From Hysterium pulicare CBS 123377 (lineage: Eukaryota > Ascomycota > Dothideomycetes > Hysteriales > Hysteriaceae), in contig AJFK01000304.1 of NCBI GenBank assembly GCA_000467715.1, positions 1 through 64,000 on the forward strand: DNA of 64,000 nt, read 5' to 3'. Numbering within the stretch: the stretch's first letter is position 1; the number at the start of each line of letters is the position of its first letter. The position numbers and the translations under genes were made by a program. Of this stretch, positions 57,040-64,000 are shown in pieces. The notes under the pieces were generated by a model. It saw only the letters and a list, made by a program, of their open reading frames with translations. It searched no databases and had not been told where the DNA came from.

Positions 57040-59261
57040 ATGGCACCTCTTGAGCAGCAATGGGTCAAAGTCCAGCAGAAAACTTTCACCAAATGGTCTG
57101 CCAGAACCCCCCGCAATCCCTTAGGCCCACAGCACTCGACTGACGGGATGCTGCAGGCTTAACAGCAAAATTAAAGTACGAGAGGTCGAAATCAATGATT
57201 TGATACATGACCTTTCGGACGGTGTGAGTCTTCTCTACCTGCCCTATTCCTCGAGTCGGGGCCTTCAAGTCCATTCAGTCGGTTTGGAGATTAACGAGGA
57301 CAACGACAGATCGTTCTAATACACCTCCTCGAGATTCTTGGAAACGAGTCACTTGGCCGGTATGCCTCCCGACCTAAGCTTCGTGTACAAAAGTTTGAGA
57401 ATGTCAACAAGGCTTTGGATTTCATTAAGGGGAGGGGAATACAGATGACCAACATTGGCGCAGAGGATGTGGTCGATGGCAATAGCAAGATTATCTTGGG
57501 CCTGATATGGACGTTGATTCTCCGCTTTACAATCTCAGATATTAACGAGGAAGGCTTGAGCGCTAAAGAAGGGTTGTTACTCTGGTGTCAGAGGAAAACG
57601 GCTTGCTATGATGAAGTGGAGGTACGGGACTTTTCTTCAAGCTGGAACGATGGATTGGCATTGTGAGTCTGCATTTCTAGAGATTACTGAATAAGGCTAA
57701 CTAGAGCCCAGTTGTGCTCTTTTGGATATCCACCGACCGGATCTTATCGACTACGACAGCTTGGATAAGAATGATCACCGGGGGAACATGCAACTTGCAT
57801 TCGACATTGCTTCCAAAGAAATTGGCATCCCGGATCTTTTAGACGTTGAAGATGTGTGCGACGTCGCAAAACCTGACGAACGCTCCCTGATGACCTACAT
57901 CGCCTACTGGTTCCACGCATTCTCACAAATGGAGCGGGTGGAGAATGCAGGAAGAAGGGTGGAAAAATTCGTCCAAAACATGCAGGGTGCATGGGAGATG
58001 CAAAACAGCTTCGAGAAGCGCATGAGGGAACTGCTCCGACAGATCGGCGAACAACAGAAGCAATGGGAAGAGGCCAAGTTCACTGGGACGTACGCAGACG
58101 CAAAGAACCAGGCATCGGAGTTCACAGCATACAAGCGGAAGAACAAGCGCGCATGGGTTGCGGAGAAGTCAGATCTGGTCGGGTTGTTAGGCAACATCAA
58201 AACAAAACTCAGTACCTATCGATTAAGTCCCTACGAGCCTCCCGCAGAACTAAGCCCAGAAGCTCTGGATATTGCCTGGGCAGGGCTTATGAAAGCGGAA
58301 CGAGATCGGAGTCGAGTCATCAACGAAACGATCCGAGACATCAAAAACGCTCTCCGTAAGTCGTTTGCTGACAAAGCCAATGATTTCGCCCTCGCCCTGA
58401 ACACCCTTTCCACTTCCATCTCTGGTCTCGAGGGCGATGTAGAAGACCAACTAGGACATACAAAACAACTTTCCAAATCCCTCCAACCGCTTGATGAATA
58501 TCTGAACATCATCGCCAGCATAGACGACCAGTGCGCCGAGGCCAATATTGAAGAAAATGATTTCACAACCTACACCTACGATGAGCTAGAATACGAACTT
58601 GGTCTTGTTCGTTCTTCTGTATCGAAGAAACTAGCATTTTTAGAGAATCAGATGGTGGCGAGGAATATGACCAACCTCACCCCTATCCAACTTGAGGAGT
58701 TCGAATCAGTGTTCAGGCATTTTGACCGAGATCTTAGCAACTCCCTGCAAGAGCTTGAATTTTCGGCTGCGTTGGCGAGTCTAGGGCTAGTATACGACGA
58801 AGATGAGATGCATACCAAGTTCCGAGACACGAGCGGAGGGAGAGATTACGTCACCTTTGAGCAGTTCATACGATTCATGGTTGATGAGACCGAGGATCAA
58901 AACACAGCGGAACAGGTATTCGACAGTTTTAGAGAGGTGGCTGATGGGAAGGTATGCTTGCCCACCTTCTCGTCCCTGGTGTTCTTATACCCCGTACTAC
59001 GTTGGTGTTGAATGTGACATGCTAACGCACAACTCGCAGCCCTATGTAACAGAACTCGACCTCCGGCACTCCCTCGTTCCGGACGAAATCATTGAGGACC
59101 TCGTCAAGACGATGCCGGCACACAAAGGGCCGGATCTACAAGAAGATCGCAATGTCCCCAAGTTTGATTATATCTCGTACATGGAGCATTTTATGAACGG
59201 TAGCCGTGGGAATGGCTTATCATCGGAGAATGGTAAAGTGAATGGGATCGAGGGGCATTAA
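57040..59261 (+). CDS. Alpha-actinin-like actin cross-linker
   Basis: Actin-bundling protein, probably of the contractile ring. Exons 57040-57095, 57157-57223, 57310-57662, 57712-58951 and 59040-59261 give 645 aa. Two CH domains: the first begins QQWVKVQQKTFTKWLNSKIK and has LHLLEILGNE-like IVLIHLLEILGNESLGRYAS; the second begins EGLLLWCQRKTACYDEVEV, with CALLDIHRPDLIDYDSL. Spectrin-like helical repeats run from about 260 to 480. Two EF-hand-like units follow (FRHFDRDLSNSLQELEFSAA; a weak second). Without the four introns the N-terminal 40 residues and the C-terminal 74 are lost. Confidence 0.94.
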
Positions 59262-60607
59262 GGGGAGTCTGAAGAGTGAAGATACTTGGTGTTTAGCGGC
59301 TGCCGAATCACACTCTACACGTGATGATGTGCGTTGCTATGGATTCTTCAGAGTGTTGACCTCGGGAGTTCCGGGCTGAGCTTGAGCTGTTGCGACGGTT
59401 CCATTACATGATTGGGTTGGCGAAAGTTTGGTATAGCTCCTTTTCCCTGTTTGGCCTTTCCTACCGTCTCTTGCATCTTGTTCGGAGTACCCCTCATCGA
59501 AGCTCCCGCCCTTGTTATCATTGCATCTTGGAGTTAGCCTTTGGTTGTAGGTGGTTGATTGGGTTTTGTCCGAGCGACGAAGTTGAACGTCTCCCCTTGC
59601 TTTTTGCATGGGCTTCTTGATTAATGAAAGATGAGTTGTAGTATACCCGTATAAAGTATAGCCCTCTCGTGCGCGGATTGCGTTGCTTTCCGCCTAGTGA
59701 CTGCGTTATATCGTTCAGGCATGTTAGATGAGGCGTGAGCGGTCCACCGCGGCAGGATTCCAAGTTGGAATATAGAAGGGAGATTGAAGGAAAGGCGAGG
59801 TATAAGTAGGACTTGTGTTGAAACGAATGCGGCTAAAGGTGAAGGGCAAGCAGGTAGGTAGTAAGCCAAAGGCGTTGACGACTTTATGAGCCGCAATTAC
59901 AAAGGCATCGTCATCTGGGAGGAGTAATGCACAAGCGCTTCCTAAAGCCGAACGCAAATTTAAGTGGTTGAACCTACTCCAGTTGAATTCCTATCCATAT
60001 GTCTAGGTAGGTAAGTGAGATAGACTTTCCGCATTTACTGCCCTCTTTCAACCCTTTCCATCCTTCAACCAGAATCATTACATCCATTCCAACTTTCACC
60101 TCATCATTTTAACTTCATAGTGAGTCCTGACCCCAAGACAAAGGAAACATGTCGAACCCGACGGGCGACTGTTATACGAGAATGGCGAACATAAGTGCTC
60201 GAGCCGGGGGAGAATTTAGATGGAAACAAAACGCCACACTCTACTGAGAAACGCCTGAAAGGTTGGAAAGACTACAGTGGAAATCAAAGGTAGAGATACC
60301 AGCTAGCCAAACCCAAAACTTTTTATGTCTCATAGTGGTATCCGGAACCCAAATGCCAGAGAAGTAGAACCAAGAACACCGGTGTCCTATTTAAGGCCCA
60401 AACCCCCGACCGTCATGAATAATTACAAGAACGCTAACAGGACACATGATGTCGTAGCGTTCCTAGTTTGGCGGACCCTGGCTATAAATAAAGGGGCCAG
60501 AGCGAGCGCAAGAAATACAGGAATAATAGTACAAGTACAAACAGAAAAAGTGCGAAGAAAAAGTCTATAAATTGGAAAAACGACTGGGAGATTTTAGGGA
60601 ATATCAA
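59262..60607. other. 1.35-kb intergenic between converging genes
   Basis: No gene recognised; AT-rich toward the right, with a CT-rich tract at about 60040-60110. Confidence 0.4.
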
Positions 60608-63292
60608 TCAGCCGACCCGCCGATGCTTAGGCGGTGCTGGGAAAAGGCTTAGATATGACTGTTTGCTTCCCCTAGCAGCATTACTTGAACTAGCAGCTCT
60701 ACGACGAGACTTGGGTGGGGGCTGAATCTCAGGTGTTCGAGGCAGAGCTGAAGCAAGCAGTTTCGACGCACCATCTGACGCTGCACGCTCGTGATGGATG
60801 ACAGATGAGGGGTGGGACTCCGAGGACTCCTTAGATGCAACTATATTCTCCGATGACGACCGCTGGAACAGAAGACGGCCTTGATCTGGATGTTCCTCCT
60901 CTTCTGTTGAGAAAAAAGTTCGCTCAGCCAAAACTGCACGGCCTGGCGGCGTGGTGTCATCGTCTTCATTGGCTCCCGTGTCATCCTCATCCATGTGTGC
61001 AAATGATGCAACTTGCTCCGTCAGTTGATCAACCATCATATCGAAGGTCTTTCTAGCACGTCGACTGTGCACCAATTCTGGCAAACTACCTGAGGAGCTT
61101 GCAGAGCGGCGGACAGGCGAGCTAACAGAGGCCGACCCAGACATGAAGCTGCTATCGTAGGAACTGCGCTTGCTAAGGCGGGTGCCGCTGCTACGGCTGG
61201 AACCCGCGACGCTTTGTACTGGATCAAGAAGAGTATAATGCCGGTCCGAGCCCTCATAGTCGGCCAAAAGGTCGTCGTACATTTCCTCTCGCATGGCGTT
61301 GTACTTGAAGTCGTTGGGTACGAGTAACGAAGGCGTAAGGCTGAATCCTTCAGGTTCCATATACGAATTCGTGTCAACGTGTTGAACTGAGGGCGAATTA
61401 ACAATGTCCGTGGGAGTTAGAATGCTTGTGTCGGTAGTGGAACTGGACAACGCAGAAGGATGATCAAGTTCAGGGATGCTGTTGGCGCTTGGTACGAGTA
61501 GTGACGGTCGGAATGCGCCTGGAAAAAATCTAGTTTGTAGGCTCGAAGCGTCTTCTGATCCTTCAGCGGCCTCTTTATGTTTCGATGTTCGATTGGTCGA
61601 GCGAGGATCTTCTTGTTCTGGCGTTAGATCTCTATCTTCGCGTTCCCCTTCGCCTTCATTTGACTCTCGATCCCAATCGAAGTCGCAGTCAGCTTCAGCG
61701 GCATGTTCATAACAATAGTCTATGTCTTCCTCCCAAGATGTTTCAAGGGTCCTCCAGTAGCTCGACTGTCTCTTAGCTGATAAGGATTGTCGAAAAACAC
61801 TTCTTGACCTATGTGAATGGGTAGGTGAACCTAAAGTGTCCGACATTTGCGAAATTGGTCTTCCCAATGGACTCCGCTGGGTTGGCGATTTAGGCGATCC
61901 ATAAGGGCTGACACGGCTATTTGGCCGTGTAATTGGAGGGGATCTCTGTGCTTGTATGAAAGAAAATGTGTCCATTGAAGGGGTCCTGACAGGTGGACGC
62001 GGTGCAGGGCGAGGGTTAAAGAAGCGATCAGGTTCTTCGGGCACATTCTCTAGCTCTGGGCTGAAGCCAGGTGATAAAGCTGGTATAGCAGTATCGTCAG
62101 GCGTAGTGACTGCCTGAGCAATGAAATCACCATCTTCCAGAATATTGGCTATACTTCCGCCTGACGATGTTCGGCTTAATGTTGGCCTATCCCAAATCCC
62201 AGAGTCCCTGACGCAACGTCCACGTGGCGACACTGAAAACCTCTCTTCAATGGAAGGTTCTTCGCCAGGGAGATCATCAATCCTAGCCAATGCAAGTCGG
62301 GACGAAAATCGGGGTGGGGGACTGGCAAGTGACTGGGTGTAACGATGTGCGTGAGGCTTCACAACGGGTTGGGAAAAGCTCTCGACCGACCTACTGTGTC
62401 TGATGCCCCTCGCCGAAATCCCGGAAGACGGCGAGCTTGGTGTGCTGATATCGTGGGTAGAGTTTGGACTGAGTGGGGGCGGACTGGTCGCTAAAGCAGA
62501 CATAGACCTTGGTCCCGACCCTATCTCATCAATTGCCTCCGAGGAGAAATTTTGGAAATGGAGGTCCTCTGCCTTTATCCCATGCAACTCACGGCGAGGC
62601 GCTTGGGACGCTCGAACTGCCCAGAATTCAGCAACGAGCTCGTTCTGGGAAGTCTGATCTAATGCGGCAAACTGGGCCCGATGGGTATGAGTTAGGTGCT
62701 GGAACCCAAATGGGCTAGAGATCAGAGGCCTCGGATCGTTTGCTAGACATCTGTAAGCGTCCAGGTAACTAAACAATAAAGAGAAACACTCACTCGAGTT
62801 TTCGGGTGGATACGTGGCCGTCTTATTTCGCTCTTTCCGTATGACCGAACCTCGTTTACCAGCATCCACCTCTGATATTTCGTCCAATGTGTACCCAGAC
62901 GAGAAATGACTGCTTTCTCTCTTCAGCTTCTTCCCACGGGAAAACAACGAACGCCGCGGTCCAGGCACCTCCCAGGAGCCCATCTGACTGAAAGTAAAAG
63001 ACCGGAAGTCGTGCGTCGATCGACGTGACGAACTCTCAGGTCCGGTCATAGTCGAAGTAAGCGAAGGTGTTATCGAGGTTGCCGTGCTGCTCCTCGAGCG
63101 GAGGTTTAGTAACGACGTTCTCTTCCCATGAAACCCTCTTTCCCGTCGCTCAGGTGAAGGCATGTCTACACACGAAGATGAGTCGGAAGATTGGGAAGGC
63201 CACGCATCGAAGGTGGAGGGGTCTGTTGCATGGGAGTCAATGGAGGACTGTCTCGAACGTGGTAGAGGATTGCTCTTGTTGAACAGGAACAT
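60608..63292 (-). CDS. Large CRIB-domain protein, probable Cdc42/Rac effector
   Basis: Single open frame of 894 aa. The only clear domain is a CRIB motif, ISSPFGFQHLTHT, at 191-203, followed by FAALDQTSQNELVAEFWAVR and DLHFQNFSSEA, which are typical of a fungal CRIB family. The rest is Ser/Pro-rich and probably disordered, with acidic patches (EEDIDYCYEHAAEADCDFDW, about 530) and a basic C terminus. Residues about 167-181 (SECFSLLFSYLDAYR) read oddly hydrophobic and start on a GTGAGT. They could be an unspliced intron, but the 43-nt candidate breaks the frame, so I left it in. Role in polarity is inferred from the CRIB alone. Confidence 0.85.
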   Translation of the reverse strand: MFLFNKSNPLPRSRQSSIDSHATDPSTFDAWPSQSSDSSSCVDMPSPERRERGFHGKRTSLLNLRSRSSTATSITPSLTSTMTGPESSSRRSTHDFRSFTFSQMGSWEVPGPRRSLFSRGKKLKRESSHFSSGYTLDEISEVDAGKRGSVIRKERNKTATYPPENSSECFSLLFSYLDAYRCLANDPRPLISSPFGFQHLTHTHRAQFAALDQTSQNELVAEFWAVRASQAPRRELHGIKAEDLHFQNFSSEAIDEIGSGPRSMSALATSPPPLSPNSTHDISTPSSPSSGISARGIRHSRSVESFSQPVVKPHAHRYTQSLASPPPRFSSRLALARIDDLPGEEPSIEERFSVSPRGRCVRDSGIWDRPTLSRTSSGGSIANILEDGDFIAQAVTTPDDTAIPALSPGFSPELENVPEEPDRFFNPRPAPRPPVRTPSMDTFSFIQAQRSPPITRPNSRVSPYGSPKSPTQRSPLGRPISQMSDTLGSPTHSHRSRSVFRQSLSAKRQSSYWRTLETSWEEDIDYCYEHAAEADCDFDWDRESNEGEGEREDRDLTPEQEDPRSTNRTSKHKEAAEGSEDASSLQTRFFPGAFRPSLLVPSANSIPELDHPSALSSSTTDTSILTPTDIVNSPSVQHVDTNSYMEPEGFSLTPSLLVPNDFKYNAMREEMYDDLLADYEGSDRHYTLLDPVQSVAGSSRSSGTRLSKRSSYDSSFMSGSASVSSPVRRSASSSGSLPELVHSRRARKTFDMMVDQLTEQVASFAHMDEDDTGANEDDDTTPPGRAVLAERTFFSTEEEEHPDQGRLLFQRSSSENIVASKESSESHPSSVIHHERAASDGASKLLASALPRTPEIQPPPKSRRRAASSSNAARGSKQSYLSLFPAPPKHRRVG

Positions 63293-64000
63293 GGCCTATT
63301 GCTCGAGGGCGTCGCTGCTACAGTTTGCAGTTAAGGACTGGGAGTGGTGGTGGACCCCACAGCGTCTTGGGCGAAGCTCTTTTACTCGACAACACCATGA
63401 ATGTAAGCAAGACGGAGAATTTCAAGCCGGCAGTCGCGAACGCGTGCGCGATGTTTACAAGAATTGAGGTCAAGGTTGGGAACCTGTTCTGGCGTGTCAG
63501 TGTGGACCAATTGGGCATATATCTAGTGGAGGTGACAATCTCGCGTGTGGCAGAGGAGGGGGGGAAAGGAACCTGGACCTGGGCCGGAGAAACGGTGGCC
63601 GCCAGCAACATATGAACGACGCTCATGGTAATAACCAGAGAGCAATATAGGCATACCTGTAAGATGATTGGCCGGAGCTGAAGGAGTGTGGGCAATGAGC
63701 GACCTTTTAGACTGAGTGGGCGACAGGCCAGTTTGGGGCGGCAGGCCAAGGGCAATAATGGCGAAAGCAAAGGACAAAAGAGGTCGCTAGTATTGAGGTT
63801 TAAAACGAGGATGGGCGGTATGCATGTGAGAAGGCCAAGTGGCGGCTGTCAGAAATAAAGATGCACCCGGCGAGGACGTCCCGATGTGCCTGGGTGTCAG
63901 CGAGCAGTGCAGGAGGTTGACAGCGAGAATAGAGTATTGGCGGCGTCGTTGCAATATGGCAGAAAATGGAGCAGCGCGAGACTCGAGGGAAACGAAAAGG
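63293..64000. other. Upstream of the CRIB gene, to window edge
   Basis: Promoter and leader of the CRIB gene. Frames of about 84-150 codons on the minus strand have no family signal; the longest begins with a non-ATG codon. Confidence 0.4.

Noticed and set aside
60608-63292. A 43-nt intron in the CRIB gene starting at GTGAGT
   Set aside because: Removing it puts a stop in frame with either nearby acceptor.
63318-63770. 150-aa minus-strand frame near the right edge
   Set aside because: It has no ATG at its head and no recognisable family.
1-64000. Transposons, LTR elements, tRNA genes or CRISPR arrays
   Set aside because: No reverse transcriptase, transposase, terminal repeats, clover-leaf genes or spaced repeats were seen by eye; small degraded copies could be missed.

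Overview
The window is nuclear DNA of a filamentous ascomycete (Pezizomycotina; possibly Leotiomycetes, though the sequence does not settle the class). The reasons are short spliceosomal introns (mostly 47-80 nt), single-copy fungal housekeeping genes on both strands, and fungal-only families: HAD-type terpene cyclase, LaeA-like methyltransferase, MARVEL protein, short tyrosinase and Sec72. I see no intact transposon, rRNA, tRNA or CRISPR. Most genes had to be rebuilt from several open frames. I placed about 37 introns by hand from donor, acceptor and phase, so each model is a reading of the sequence and not a transcript.

Layout. 0-4.7 kb: a cytochrome P450 that runs off the left edge, divergent from a HAD-like class II terpene cyclase; this looks like the edge of a terpenoid (drimane-type) gene cluster. 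5.5-12.7 kb: beta-carbonic anhydrase, an amidase with one apparent frameshift, CWC25, TFIIE-beta (TFA2) and a DEAD-box helicase. 13.7-15.2 kb: a decayed MFS transporter. 15.7-25.5 kb: F-box protein, SPP2, an SDR, a MARVEL-domain protein, a 5'-truncated flavoprotein reductase pseudogene, and SEC72. 27.2-35.5 kb: secreted tyrosinase, an unrecognised 586-aa protein, a mitochondrial FAD/folate-type carrier, and a copper amine oxidase. 36-41 kb: an accessory island (below). 41-63.3 kb: SDR, LaeA-like methyltransferase, then a run of core genes: RPF1, CAF1/POP2, the NDUFB3-type complex I subunit, a CLA4-type PAK kinase, a cation/H+ antiporter, alpha-actinin, and a large CRIB-domain protein.

The most interesting locus is 36.0-40.7 kb. 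An intact 297-aa gene has the layout I associate with fungal gasdermin-like pore-forming proteins (RCD-1/HET-Q1 type). It is divergent from a decayed gene whose remnant joins tetratricopeptide repeats to the Asp and His motifs of a subtilisin-like (S8) protease. Gasdermin plus linked subtilase is the arrangement known from the het-Q1/het-Q2 incompatibility system. Here the executioner looks whole while the protease is broken, and a one-pass membrane protein gene with an in-frame stop lies between them. The family assignment rests on memory of the family and on motif patterns, not on a search.

How the genes relate: CWC25 and SPP2 both act at spliceosome activation and step one, CLA4 and the CRIB protein are both likely Cdc42/Rac effectors, and RPF1, CAF1, TFA2 and the helicase serve RNA metabolism. 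These share neighbourhoods, not operons. The accessory segments (terpene cluster edge, MFS relic, reductase relic, gasdermin island) are interleaved with this conserved set.
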